A stretch of DNA of 32,500 bases from Neocallimastix lanati (nom. inval.) (lineage: Eukaryota > Neocallimastigomycota > Neocallimastigomycetes > Neocallimastigales > Neocallimastigaceae), in assembly GCA_016946835.1 (NCBI GenBank), contig JACVTC010000176.1:82501-115000 (forward strand). The letters are read 5' to 3'. Of this stretch, positions 1 through 12,015 are shown one piece after another (position 1 is the first letter of the stretch; each line of letters opens with the position of its first letter). The translations under genes and the position numbers were made by a program. The notes beneath the pieces are model-generated. The model saw nothing but the letters and a program-made list of their open reading frames with translations. It was not told the origin of the DNA and did no database searches.

Positions 1-263
1 ATTAACCGTAATAAATTTAAGAATTAGAGAGGATACCTCTTCCTCTTCCTATTTAACACTATTGCCTATTCAAACATTTTATTTTTTTTTATTTTTTTTT
101 TATTTTTTTATTTTTTTTGGATATGACAAGATTTATCTCTATAATCTTATGGTCTTATACATTTCAATTAATTAAGGAAAAGAAAAAAAAAAAAAAAAAA
201 AAAAAAAAAAGAAAGTGATATTTTGATAAATTTAAACTATTTTTTTTTATATATATTATTAAT

Positions 264-282
264 GTTGCATTTCGCCAAATGA
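264..282 (+). repeat. Left copy of a 19-bp inverted repeat pair
   Basis: This 19-mer, beginning GTTGCATTTC, matches the reverse complement of 3952-3970 at 17 of 19 positions. It is unusually GC-containing for its surroundings, so chance similarity is less likely than for most repeats here. The pair may be degenerate terminal inverted repeats of a 3.7-kb element or two scattered copies of a small repeat. No transposase was found between them. Confidence 0.35.
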
Positions 283-402
283 AAATTACTAAATAAATAA
301 ATAAATAAAATTAAAATATTACAAATATTGATATATTTATTTTTTTTTAAAGTAAATATTTAAAAATATTAAAAAAAAACTTTTTTTTCTTTCATATATA
401 GA

Positions 403-456
403 TATTTATTCATTTAAATAGATATCTCTACAGATATCTATTTAAACGAATAAATA
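403..456. repeat. 24-bp near-perfect hairpin
   Basis: The arms 403-426 and 433-456 pair over 24 positions with one mismatch (A412 against C447). The loop is the six bases TCTACA. The stem core contains GATATC next to TTTAAATAG, so it is not a simple microsatellite, although its outer part is AT-rich. It could be a small foldback element or a palindrome from replication slippage. No function can be assigned. Confidence 0.7.
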
Positions 457-547
457 AATAAATGAATAAATAAATAATTGATAACTAATAAATAATAAAA
501 TAAATAATATAATATAAATAGTATAGTAATAATTATAAAAAGATTGT

Positions 548-578
<31 letters not shown>

Positions 579-1132
579 GATAATTAAAATTATAAATGAT
601 AATTATTATTATTTACAAATATATATATATATATATATATGAAGTAATAAAAATAATATTAAAGTCCTTTAGAAAAACATAAAAAAAGTTTTTCTTATAG
701 CATTTTATATTATAAATTAATAATAAATAATAAATAATAAATAATAAATAAATAAATAAATAATATAAACTATAGTAATAATTATAATATTTTTATCATA
801 ACGATGAAAATAATAATAGTCATTAAATATAAAAATAAATATAAATGTATTGAAATTATAAAAATTCTTTATACTTAACAAAAAATATATTAAAAAATTA
901 AATAATTTCATATATATACTTTAACATTTATCCGTTAAAATCATTAAAAAATAAGATTTGGATTAATTAATCTTCCATTTAAAATATATATAATTAAAAA
1001 TATTAAAATTAATCATTAAAATATTTAATTAGAAACTTTTATTAAAAAAAAAAACTAATAGAGGAAAAGAACAAATTATTTTAAGCAGAAAATATAAGTT
1101 TAATCTTTCATCCAAAAGAAAAGACAATTCAA

Positions 1133-1170
<38 letters not shown>

Positions 1171-1199
1171 ATGTATTGAATATAAAACAATAAATAAAT

Positions 1200-1328
1200 G
1201 TCCATCTTTTCATTATTTTAAACCATGAGAATTATTTCTTAGAATAGGAGGATTCACATAATCATCTTGAATAAAAAAAAAATTTGAAGCAGCTAAGTCA
1301 ATTGTTAAAAAAAAATAATAATAAAAAA

Positions 1329-1361
<33 letters not shown>

Positions 1362-1757
1362 AAAATTAAAGATAAAATTTCAAATCGTTCAATTCCTTTT
1401 TAATGTAAATATATATAAAAACATAAAATATGATAAAATTTTTTCAAGTTATGGGTTCTTATATATATGCCATAGATATATAATTCTTATTAAATCCCAG
1501 GTAACAAGAAGTAGAAGAAAAAAAAAATAGTGACCTCCTGATATAACAACAACATTTGATGAAATTTTCAATGAATTAAAATATTATAAAACAAAACAAA
1601 AAAAAAAAAAAAATAAAAAAAAGGGGGATAAAAATTTTATGATATTCAAAAAAGCAAAGCAAAACAAAAAAAAAAAAAACATGTTTTACTTATTTTTCAA
1701 ACTCCATTCCAAGCAAGCAGAATTATTTTCTAAAAAAAAAAAAAAAAAAAAATAAAC

Positions 1758-1799
<42 letters not shown>

Positions 1800-2560
1800 G
1801 GAAGACACATTTTATATTGCCTCCTATATTTAGTTATCATGAATTTATAACGAGAACCTTCGTTACCGAATTAAGTTGCCATTACACTGCTTCCTTTTCT
1901 ATATTACAAAAAAAAAAATAAAAAAAAAAGCAAACAATTTATGAAATATTATTTAAAGAAATTATAAGAAAAAAAATTTCTACTAAAGTTAATAGTATTG
2001 AAATTATACCAAAAATATTTCATTGTGATATTGAAAAAAAAAAAAAAAAACATATCTAATGTTGCAGAAAAAGTTTTTCTGAAATATAAATATTAAATAT
2101 TTTATATGACATTGTAAAAAAAAAGAGTATTAAAAATTCAAAAAATAAAATAAAAAAAAATGAATTATGTGATAATAAAGTTGAAAAAAAAAAAAAACAG
2201 ATAAAAGATTTTTATATTTATTATCAAAATATTTCAAACTTTTTCTTTTTATTAATCTTGAATATATATATATATATTTACAGTAAAATAAAAAGTGAAT
2301 GCCAAGAACATAATTATGTTTAATTCTTTGGAATTTTTTAGAATATAAAAAAAAAAGAAGAAAAAAAAATTATTTAATTAGCTATGAATTTAAAAATTAG
2401 AATGATTATGGCAATATATAGCTTATTACAAATAATATTAGTGAATCTTTTAATAAATACTTCAAAAATTTATTTACAAAAAAAAAAAAAAAAAAAAAAA
2501 CTTTTTTTTTTTTTTTTTCAATTATTATCAGAATTGATTATGAAAGGAGAACTGCTAGAA

Positions 2561-2594
<34 letters not shown>

Positions 2595-2960
2595 TTAAAA
2601 AAATTAATACGGACTGAAGAAATCAAGGCTCTCGTTAAATATTACAATAATATGAAAACTCTATTAAAAAAAAAAAAGAAAGGAAAAAGTGTTAGAAATG
2701 ATTTCATTGAATTATGTTTGAAAATGCTTAAATTGATGAATTTTACATGTGTTTTTTGGAATAGTTTTAGCATCAAAACCCTTATGTTATTCATTAATAT
2801 ATATATGTTCCAGAAAGGTTGATATATTGTATTGGTATGCCATTTAGCATCAATGCTCATCAAAAATACACCTATAAATATAGTTGTTAAGTTGATACTG
2901 TTTTGAACAATAAAATGCATATATTTGGCATACAAATGCCATCAAACAACCTATATTAAT
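1200..2960 (+). other. A/T-tract-riddled stretch with possible decayed coding fragments
   Basis: This stretch is broken by A and T tracts but holds islands of more ordinary composition (1201-1300, 1795-1910, 1930-2090, 2380-2480, 2640-2930). In the plus strand at about 2384-2440 one frame reads N-D-Y-G-N-I, a stop, then L-I, which resembles the N-x-x-G-N-T-P-L-I core of gut-fungal ankyrin repeats. Around 1940-2090 a frame stays open apart from one slip in an A tract. No complete frame survives. This is at best a decayed gene and may be chance. Confidence 0.2.
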
Positions 2961-2985
2961 TTATATATTAATATATATATGATTG

Positions 2986-3316
2986 ATAATAGTTGTTTCG
3001 ATTTTGAATGCCTTGAACGATATAGCTATGATTGCATATGTTTAACGATAGATGTTTGCATTGTTTGATTGATAAAATATAGCTGTTTTGTATCAAAAAG
3101 GTATTCAAAATCAGTATATTGCAATATTGTTCATATATTGATAATAATAATAATAATAGTTTATATAAAATATTAGCAATTATCGTTATATTTTAATATA
3201 TATGAACAATATAGGTTAGTCATACGAAACCTAGCTAGTTGAACAACATATGGGTTTGATCGTTCAACATGGTCAAATACATGCTCATCTATCCTCAAAC
3301 TAGCTAAGTTTGCAAA
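2986..3316. repeat. Cluster of nested hairpins
   Basis: Three imperfect or perfect foldbacks lie in a row. GATTTTGAATGCC near 3001 faces GGTATTCAAAATC near 3099, with one mismatch. The perfect 15-bp arms 3124-3138 and 3198-3212 read ATATTGTTCATATAT and its complement, with an AAT-rich loop. CTAGCTAGTTGAAC near 3232 faces GTTCAAC near 3260 and AAACTAGCTAAG near 3297. Composition is less AT-rich than the flanks and no frame is open. It may be a non-autonomous element or a decayed structured transcript. Confidence 0.4.
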
Positions 3317-3547
3317 TGATCTAAATATTAAAATTATGAATTAATAATAAATTTATTAAAGGAATGACAGTAAAAAATTGACCAAATGAATTCGGTCCAT
3401 CTTAATTATAATTAAATAATACTTAAAATTATTATAAAAAGAGAATTAAATGAATTAAATACAAATACAATAATGATGAAAGTATTTTTAATCTTTATTG
3501 GATTAGGTTAGCTCAATAGTATTAAAATATAATCTTTATAATTAAAT

Positions 3548-3667
3548 ATTATTATTTTTAAAAATGTGTTTTCATAACTAAAATATTGTTATTTTTAAAA
3601 ATGTGTTTTCATAACTAAAATATTGTTATTTTTAAAAATGTGTTTTCATAACTAAAATATTGTTATT
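3548..3667. repeat. 37-bp minisatellite, about 3.2 copies
   Basis: A 37-bp unit begins ATGTGTTTTCATAACTAAAA at 3564, 3601 and 3638. The copies are essentially identical, which suggests recent expansion by slippage or unequal exchange. A T tract follows at about 3680. No coding potential is seen. Confidence 0.9.
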
Positions 3668-3951
3668 GTGATATTATTATTTTTTTTTTTTTTTTTTTTA
3701 CAAAATATTATAATAGGTCTTTACAGTTAAATATATCTTTATAATTTTAAAATATTATAAATAATTATATTATTACATTTTATAAAATATTAAAATAGGT
3801 CTTTAATTAAATAATATTATAATTATAATCAATGAATATTATTTTTAAAAATAATATTAAAAATAATATTAATTATTAAATAAGTATTATATATATATAT
3901 AAAAAAAAAGTTTTAAAAAACTTCATTTAATTATTTATATATATCAATACG

Positions 3952-3970
3952 TCACTTGGTGAAATGCAAC
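3952..3970 (-). repeat. Right copy of a 19-bp inverted repeat pair
   Basis: Read on the minus strand, this matches 264-282 at 17 of 19 positions. The same strand continues into GGGGAGAGTTGC, which the left copy lacks, so the resemblance is limited to the 19-bp core. Confidence 0.35.
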
Positions 3971-4094
3971 TCTCCCCATAAGAAATGATGATAATATAAT
4001 ATACAATTATACATTATGTTGACTTCTTACATAATTATATATATATATATATAATGATATATAAAAAAAAATTAATACATATTATTGTATGTTT

Positions 4095-4130
<36 letters not shown>

Positions 4131-4972
4131 TTTATATGCCTATTAATATGTAATTTTTTATATATGATATTTTCTCATAATAATAAAAAATTCATTTCGA
4201 CATACTAATAAATATGAAAGATGAAATTAATAACTGAAAGTATAAAGTAAGAATATTCAAGTTCAGTCCGAAAAAACAAAAAAACAAAAAAATAATAAAA
4301 AATATAATTAGCATTTATATTCTTTTAGATTTAAAAATTTTTTTAATTATAAAATAAAAAAATTCATATTTAAAAAAAAAAATATATATATATATATGAA
4401 AAAGTAAAAACTATAGGTTTAACTCATTTACTAATTTTAATAAATCAATTTCTTATTTATTCACGAATTAAAAAATATTTTCATACATTAAATAGATATT
4501 GACTTTATATTAAAAGAAAAAAAAAGAATCATACAATATAATATAAAAAAAAAAAAATTCATAATAATTTTTTAATATTGTAAAAATTATTTTTTTAAAA
4601 AAAAAAGACATAAATATATGCATAAAAAAAAAAAAAAGAGTTAAGAATAACGGTAATATATATAATATATAATGTAATTAAATCATGTATTAATAAAAAA
4701 AAAAAAAAAAAAAAGGATCAATAATACATAGAGTTTCTTTATATATTATTTACATAGAGGAAATATTAATTTAATGTAGGTATTAAATAATTTAAATCAG
4801 TCCATTGAATATCTTAAAAATAAAGTTTTATGGAATATAATTTTTTTTTCTAATATTTTATTTCAATAGTAAATAATAAATATAATTTCTTCACTCATCA
4901 ACTAATAATCACTCTAGAACTATCAATATTAATTCAAAGTATAAATATTAACTCTAAATGAAAGTATTCTTT

Positions 4973-5006
<34 letters not shown>

Positions 5007-6375
5007 GGAAATTGAAAGTTAAGACTTCATATCCATATTTTTTAAATATATGTAAGGTATTATTATTATAATTATTAAAGAATATGATTTATTAATATAT
5101 ACAATAATTAAAACCAAATATATTGTTAATTTAGATTAATAATAATATTAAATATATATTAAAATATTATTAAAAAAAAAAAGAAAAGAAAAGAAAAGTG
5201 GTCCTTTTTTTTTTGTTTATTTTAAGTTCAACTCCAAATGTAGGCAAGAATAAATATATATATATATATATTTAACTTGTAAATATGTTTTTTAAAAAAT
5301 TTAAAGTACTTAATTAAAACTTTAACAAATATAAATATATAATTAATCAAAAATTGTTTATGCAATTAAAATTTACAGTTAAAACTTATTTAATTTATGT
5401 ATATATATATATGTTTTTTTTTTATATTTTTGTCTTGCTTTTAATTGATTCATATATATAATATTAAATTTATTTATTAAAAAAAAAAAAAAAAAAAAAA
5501 TTAAACTTTAAATTAAATAATTGTTTATTATGTAAAGTAATAAATACTAATCATAATGAATAATAGATATTTCAAAAAACGAAAAAAAAAAAAAAATTCG
5601 GTGATATTATAAGTTAAAGTTAGTCAAACTATTATATTAGAGTATAATTAATTAAAATCTAATATCGAGTTTTTATATATTCAAATATGAACTTTTAAAA
5701 TAATTTCATTCCTTTTTAAAATTTTAAAGTAATTAATTAAAACTTTAACTTTTATAAAAATAATCAAAAACTTGTTTATACAATTAGTTATAATGAATAT
5801 AATGGATATAACAAGATAATATCAAATTTTATTGCGACTGCTTCTGTAAACAATTCATATCAATTCTAATTTTGGTAATCATAATAAATCCATAATCCAT
5901 TTTTCATAAAGAGAGACAAATTTACTAATTTATAAAATCTAATAATCAATTCATAATTTGATTTAAAATTTAAACAGAAAACATATTATGACATTAACTC
6001 ATAATATTTAAAAATAAAAAATAAAATTAATCTTAAGATAATTCGTTAATTAACTCTTCATAGTATTCTCTATAATTTTTTTTTTTTAGTTTTTATTGAA
6101 AATACTTGCATTCAAAAGATTAACTTTATGTTGAAATTTTTAATAAAGTATCTTTATATACTTTTTTTTTTTTTTTTTTTTAACTTAATACTATTTTATT
6201 AAATAAATAAATATATTGAAATAAAAATGAAGAACTGAGATATATAAAAATATATATATATATTTATCTTTTTTTTAAATAATTATCCAATCATGATTTT
6301 AATTAAACGGACATAAAATATTTTAATATATGATATTATAATATAAATCAATTTTAATTATTTTAATTAATTATT
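3971..6375. other. AT-rich desert, no gene seen
   Basis: This stretch consists of A and T tracts, (TA)n runs and short AT-only words. Examples are a T tract at about 4098-4124, A tracts at about 4695-4714, 4981-5005 and 5480-5500, and GAAAA repeats at about 5181-5197. No frame longer than a few dozen codons shows ordinary amino-acid composition and no RNA gene was recognised. Confidence 0.7.
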
Positions 6376-6472
6376 ATTTATTTAATATTTATTTATTTAA
6401 TATTTACTTATTTAATATTTATTTATTTATTTAATATTTATTTATTTAATATTTATTTATTTAATATTTATT
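6376..6472. repeat. 15-bp AATATTTATTTATTT tandem repeat
   Basis: About six units of AATATTTATTTATTT, one carrying an extra ATTT and one a C for T change, run head to tail. A related but less regular array lies at about 13,355-13,445. No function is suggested. Confidence 0.8.
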
Positions 6473-6519
6473 AAAAACAACTATAAATATATTAAATATC
6501 ATATGAATAATATTATTTT

Positions 6520-6590
6520 AAGTTAAGAAGATAAATAAATATAAAAAATATATTAAGATATTAAGAAGATAAATAAATATAAAAATATAT
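6520..6590. repeat. Short direct duplication of about 35 bp
   Basis: The phrase beginning TTAAGAAGATAAATAAATAT occurs twice in a row, with small A-tract length differences. It is a minor tandem duplication in non-coding DNA. Confidence 0.6.
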
Positions 6591-6770
6591 AAATAATAAT
6601 TTTAATCTAGAAATATATAATTAATTAATTAATTAAATATATAAATTAATTTTAATAAAAGAAAAAAGATTGATATAAATAAATTTTTTCAATAATGAAT
6701 TATAAATAATATTTTTTTTTTTTGTTTTTTTCCTTTGTTTATAAATATATAATTATCATGTGAATAATAA

Positions 6771-7016
<246 letters not shown>

Positions 7017-7596
7017 TATTTTTTTTTCTTTCTTATGTTTATATCATATGAAAAAATAAATTAAATATATAAATAATAATAATTAATAATAATAATAATT
7101 TTAATAACCATAATTAGTAAAAATTATAAATAATAAATAATAATACTAATAAATAATTATAATAATAATAATAATAAATAATAATAATAATAATAAATAA
7201 TAATAATAATAATAAATAATAGTAATAGTAATAAATAATAAATAATAATAAATAATAAATAATAATAGTAATAAATAATAAGTAATAATGATAATAATGA
7301 TAATAATAAATAATAAATATTAAATGGATAGTATTATAGAAATAAGAAAAAATAAATAGAAATTTAGGGCTAATAAATAATAAAAAAGAAAAAAAAAAAG
7401 TTTTATGTTGAATTCATATGATTCACAGCTGGTCCATCATAAACACAAATTTAAATCATCAGGATTACTCATTCTTCCATGATGACTAATAATCATAATC
7501 ACAGCCAAAATATTAATAATAAGTTAATGTATTAACCGTTCTAAATAGTACATTTCAATATTACATTTAAATGATTATTATTTCATAGCTTATTAC

Positions 7597-7629
<33 letters not shown>

Positions 7630-8279
7630 CATCATTCTAAAGTATTCTAAGATTCTTTCTGAAAATTTTATTTCTTCTACACTTTTATTTTTTATTAGAA
7701 AAATAAAATATATAAAAAAAAAGATTACTTTAATGAAAAGAACATTAATAAATAATTGAATAATAATTGAATAAATAATAAATTGAATAATAAATATTAT
7801 TTAAAAAAAAAAAAAAATAAAAGAAATTATAATAAATATTAAATATAAAAATATATGAAATTGATAAAGAAAAGTAAAGAAAAGATGTTTTTTTTATTTT
7901 TTTAAAAAAAAAAAGAAAAAGAAAAAAATCGAACTTTTCATGGTTGATATTTTTAGAGTGGTATCAATAATTTATCTAACTTTTAATTTTTAATTTATTT
8001 AATTATTATATAATTTATTTATTTTTAATGTTTCATTCATTTATTTATTTTCCAAAATGGCTTATGAAACTTAAAAATCACTAAAGTTATTAGAGTTTTA
8101 CTGTGAAAACTTTATTAATTAATAAATTTTTCAAATTATCATGATTCATTCCTTCAATAATTATTTCCATTATATTGCTAATATATCCTCTATATTATAT
8201 TATTTGTACATGCTTTTTTTTAATTAATTAAAATATAAACTTAAAATATTAAAATAAATAAAAAAAAAAAGTTAATAAT
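7017..8279. other. AT-rich spacer with AAT and ATT arrays
   Basis: The stretch holds irregular AAT/AAATAAT repeats (about 7080-7330), a less AT-rich island at about 7410-7560 with no open frame of note, and an (ATT)n run at about 7590-7629. Tracts of A and T fill the rest. No gene or RNA was recognised. Confidence 0.65.
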
Positions 8280-9098
8280 GATTGAATAATAAATAATAAA
8301 TAATAAATAATAAATAATAAATAATAAATAATAAATAATAAATAATAAATAATAAATAATAAATAATAAATAATAAATAATAAATAATAAATAATAAATA
8401 ATTGAAGAATAAATAATTGAAGAATAAATAATAAATAAATAAATAATAAATAATAAATAATAAATAATAAATAATAAATAATAAATAATAAATATTAAAT
8501 AATAAATAATAAATAATTGAATAATAAATAAATAAATATTAAATAATTGAATAATAAATAATGAATAATAAATAATGAATAATAAATAATAAATAAATAT
8601 TAAATAATTGAATAATAAATAAATAAATAATAAATAATAAATAATAAATAATAAATAATAAATAAATAAAATATAGATAATAAATAATAAATAATAAATA
8701 ATGAATAATAAATAATGAATAATAAATAATTAAATAATAAATAATAAATAATACATAATAAATAATAAATAATAAATAATTGAATAATAAATAATAAATA
8801 ATTGAATAATAAATAATAAATAATTGAATAATAAATAATAAATAATAAATAAAAAATAATAAATAATAAATAATAAATAATAAATAATAAATAATAAATA
8901 ATAAATAATAAATAATTGAATAATAAATAATAAATAATAAATAATAAATAATAAATAATAAATAATTGAATAATAAATAATAAATAATAAATAATAAATA
9001 ATAAATAAATAAAGAATAAATAAATAAAGAATAAATAAATAAAGAATAATAAAAAGAGTATTTATTAATAAATAATAAATAATAAATAATAAATAATT
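8280..9098. repeat. (TAAATAA)n heptanucleotide satellite, about 800 bp
   Basis: The seven-base unit TAAATAA is repeated for about 800 bases, with recurring interruptions of the type ATTGAATAATAAATAA and some ATGAATAA and AAATAAAT variants. The interruptions recur at irregular spacing, which points to higher-order duplication as well as slippage. It is the left arm of a large inverted pair with 9,569-9,827. Confidence 0.9.
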
Positions 9099-9568
9099 TA
9101 GTTTAAAAAAAAAAGTAGTTGTTATATTGCTTTTTAAGTTTTTAAGTTTTCCAGAGACTTAAAAACATTTTCATTTTTGCATTTCAACATTGCATTTACC
9201 TTTAACTGTGGACTTTCTCTGTTAAATGTGGTACGTTAGTACTTTTTATTTTATAATAATATTATTAATAAATAAACTTTTTTATAATGGAGTGTATAAA
9301 CTTTTATAAGATTATTAGGTTTTTTACATATATATTCACTATAATAATATAATATTATAATATTTATATTATATATATTTTACATTCTTTAAGTATTATA
9401 TAATTTTCTTTCTAAATAAAAATAAACCTTTTTTTTATTTAATTTTTTTTCTTTTTTTCCTCTTCGTATGATGAAAAAAAAATAAAAATAAATAAAATAA
9501 AAATTGGTATTAATCATAAATAATAAATTATATTAAACATATTAAATTTCATCCTTTTTTTTTTATTT
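9099..9568. other. Spacer between inverted heptamer arrays
   Basis: About 470 bases of mixed AT-rich sequence. A small island at about 9120-9250 is less AT-rich and holds a short foldback (TTTTTAAG near 9131, CTTAAAAA near 9159). No convincing open frame or RNA gene is seen. Confidence 0.6.
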
Positions 9569-9827
9569 AATTTATTATTTATTATTTATTATTCATTATT
9601 TATTATTTATTATTTATTATTTATTATTCAATTATTTTATTATTTATTATTTATTATTTATTATTTATTATTTATTATTTAATTATTATTATTTATTATT
9701 TATTATTTATTATTTATTATTTATTATTTATTATTTATTATTTAATTATTATTATTTATTATTTATTATTTATTATTTATTATTTATTATTTATTATTTA
9801 TTATTTATTATTTATTATTTATTATTA
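9569..9827. repeat. (TTATTTA)n satellite, reverse complement of the 8,280 array
   Basis: The unit TTATTTA is the exact reverse complement of TAAATAA in the array to the left. The interruption TTATTCAATTATT also mirrors the ATTGAATAA interruptions there. The two arrays can pair as arms of at least 250 bp around the 470-bp spacer. Confidence 0.85.
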
Positions 9828-10020
9828 TATATATATTTATTATTTCTTAATTTTTCATATTCAAATTTTTTTTATTTTTTAATAATTTTTTATTTAATTA
9901 TTTTTAATTCCATTAAAATTTTATATTCCTTTTTTCCTATCTAAATTAGAAATATATTAAAATCTATTGATTTAATATATTTCAAAAGTATATTGATATA
10001 TTAATATATACTGTAATATA

Positions 10021-10461
10021 TTAGTATGACTGAATAATATATTGAAGAAGGAGATGAAACAATTTTTCATATGTTTGAAATGAAGGGGAAAATAAAAATT
10101 TAAAAAAAAAAAAAAATAAAAAAAAAATTAAAAAATAAAAAAAAAAAATGAAAAAATGAGAAAAAAAATATAGAAAAAAGTTTTCATCATGAAACAAAGT
10201 AATAAACACCGTTAAGACCAAATAAAAAAAAAAAAAAAAAGGACGATAATAGTTGAGTATAAAGTTGAAAATAATAATTGCAACGTACCAAATCAATATA
10301 TAAGCCACAACATTTGAATCTATAAGTATATAGTTTGGAATGAATATAAAACGGATTAATAAACTTGACATAATAGCAATGAAACCTAAATTTCTTAATT
10401 TTGAATTATTACAATATTTATATATATAAAAATAAAAAGAGAAAGAAATCATTTGAATCAA
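10021..10461 (-). pseudogene. Possible membrane-protein gene fragment
   Basis: A 146-codon open frame on the minus strand. Residues about 18-70 have varied composition (S, K, R, L, N, G, P, D, V, W) and read as two or three hydrophobic membrane spans separated by short polar loops such as NSKLRNLG and PNYILIDSN. The remainder is dominated by phenylalanine runs encoded by T tracts, which is a composition artefact. I do not recognise the family. The middle may be a relic of a multi-span membrane protein, for instance a receptor or transporter, but this is inference. No neighbouring exon with the same quality was found, and the ATG is not supported by anything but frame. Confidence 0.3.
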
Positions 10462-10509
10462 AATATAATGCTTTTATTTATATAATTTTATTTTAATAAT
10501 AATTATTTA

Positions 10510-10858
10510 CTTTATTTTTAAAATAATAAAAGGATTCATTAAAATAGTTTCAATTATTTATAAATTCTTTCATTTTTATTTTATATTATTTTATTTTATT
10601 TAATATGCACTTTTATCTAATATTCTACAAATTTATTTTATTTTATTTTAATTAATTGTATTTTTTTAATTTTTTTTTTTTCTTTATTTTTAAAATAATA
10701 AAAAGGATTCATTAAAATAGTTTCAATTATTTATAAATTCTTTCATTTTTATTTTATATTATTTTATTTTATTTAATATGCACTTTTATCTAATATTCTA
10801 CAAATTTATTTTATTTTATTTTAATTAATTGTATTTTTTTAATTTTTTTTTTTTTTTA
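10510..10858. repeat. Near-perfect 172/173-bp tandem duplication
   Basis: The segment 10,510-10,681 is repeated at 10,682-10,858. I see only one A-tract length change (before GGATTC at 10,532 and 10,705) and a longer T run at the end of the second copy. In such slippage-prone DNA this near identity suggests a recent event. No open frame or element termini are evident in the unit. Confidence 0.9.
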
Positions 10859-11283
10859 ACTTTGATATTTTTTGATTTAATTAATGTATTAATATATATT
10901 AATTAGTAATTAGTAAATTTTTAAATTGATAAACGTAAATTTCAAAATAACTATAATTTATAAAGTAAAATATATATATATATATATATTTATTTTTTAT
11001 TTTTACTTTACACTAATGATTTATGTATTAATGAATGAAAAAGTATTATATATAGGAAAAGATTCATTAATATAATATAAAATAAAATAAACATCTTTTA
11101 TGATATTAGTTAATGATTTTAATTATCATATATATATAAAGAATTTTTAATATATATTAATTAAAATATTCAATTAATATGATTATATGATAACAAAAAA
11201 AAAAAAAATATATATATATATATATATAATAAATTTTTTTTAATAAAACCAACAATATATTTGATTATAAATGAAATTCTTCA
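10859..11283. other. AT-rich spacer, no gene seen
   Basis: AT words, a (TA)n run at about 10,970-10,988 and another at about 11,209-11,227. Nothing resembling a gene, RNA or element boundary was found. Confidence 0.65.
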
Positions 11284-12015
11284 AAGAAATACATATAAAA
11301 GTGCCACACTTGAACAGTAATGTTGTTTGACCTAATTTTGGGGCCATTACGAAAATATTTTTATTTTTGTTGTTCTTTTCAAATAGAATTTTAGAATCTA
11401 CCCACTTTGCTATCTTTGCTGAATAAGGATCAAGATAGTTAAACGATAACGTTTTACTACCTTTTACCTTTATAAAGAGTTGTTATCACAGATTTATATG
11501 ATGAACATTTCTTTTATATATAAACTCCTCAATCACATCTTCTCTAATAAATATATTCAATAACATATTTATTTCTTATCGAGAGATCTAAGGTGCTGTA
11601 ATTATTCAATAGATATTGAAGAAAGTGGTAATCCTCCATGATCATAAAATACATTAATAGGGTGTTTCCATTAACATCAATTAGACTATTGAAATCTCAG
11701 CCTTGTTTGATGTTTTTGAGCCATACTATGAATTTTAAATTGATTTTTCTCAGTTTTAAAATAAAATTACTAAATTTATTATTCGCTAAATCATTATACT
11801 TTTGATGAAGGTTAAGAGTATTTCCCCATATTTATTTTTCATAGTTGACATCGATGTTTTTTTTTTTTTTTTTCCTCTAAATAAATCAGAGCTATTATAT
11901 CTACTTTTATTATGAACACCTAAATAGTTGTATATTTTTTCTTTTGTTTGATAATAGAATCGTGAAGATCATCAATAAGCTATTTAACATAAGGCAAGCC
12001 ATCATTACTAAAGTT
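11284..12015 (-). pseudogene. Decayed ankyrin-repeat protein gene
   Basis: The minus strand reads as a broken ankyrin-type protein. In the frame running from about 11,857 down to 11,546, residues read N-I-D-V-N-Y-E-K, a stop, then G-N-T-L. Further on comes an internal stop, then IDVNGNTLLMYFMI and LQYLLNNYS. These match the D-x-N-x-x-G-N-T-x-L-M ... I/L-x-Y-L-L-x-N signature of ankyrin repeats. Upstream pieces in other frames (about 11,945-12,010, NDGLPYVK; about 11,873-11,926, LGVHNKSRYNSSDLFRG) look coding but are separated by frameshifts and an A tract. Downstream at about 11,284-11,460 another coding-like frame ends in VMAPKLGQTTLLFK. At least two stops and several frameshifts make it non-functional. 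Ankyrin families are large in gut fungi. The membership is my inference from motif shape, not a search. Confidence 0.6.

Larger units (their letters stand above)
1..1199. other. AT-rich desert with homopolymers and microsatellites
   Basis: No gene is seen here. The stretch holds T tracts (about 80-118), a 28-base A tract at 183-210, an AAT/TAA microsatellite at about 551-577, (AT)n at about 620-641 and (TA)n at about 1137-1165. Short open frames are made of I, N, K, F and Y only and look like chance products of composition. One structured element, a 24-bp hairpin, is listed separately. Confidence 0.75.

Noticed and set aside
717-911. 64-codon minus-strand open frame
   Set aside because: Made of I, Y, F, N and L from AT-rich simple sequence; no family-like feature.
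2642-2935. 97-codon minus-strand frame
   Set aside because: It ends in phenylalanine runs from an A tract and has no recognisable motif. The plus strand of the same area looks at least as coding-like, and neither is convincing.
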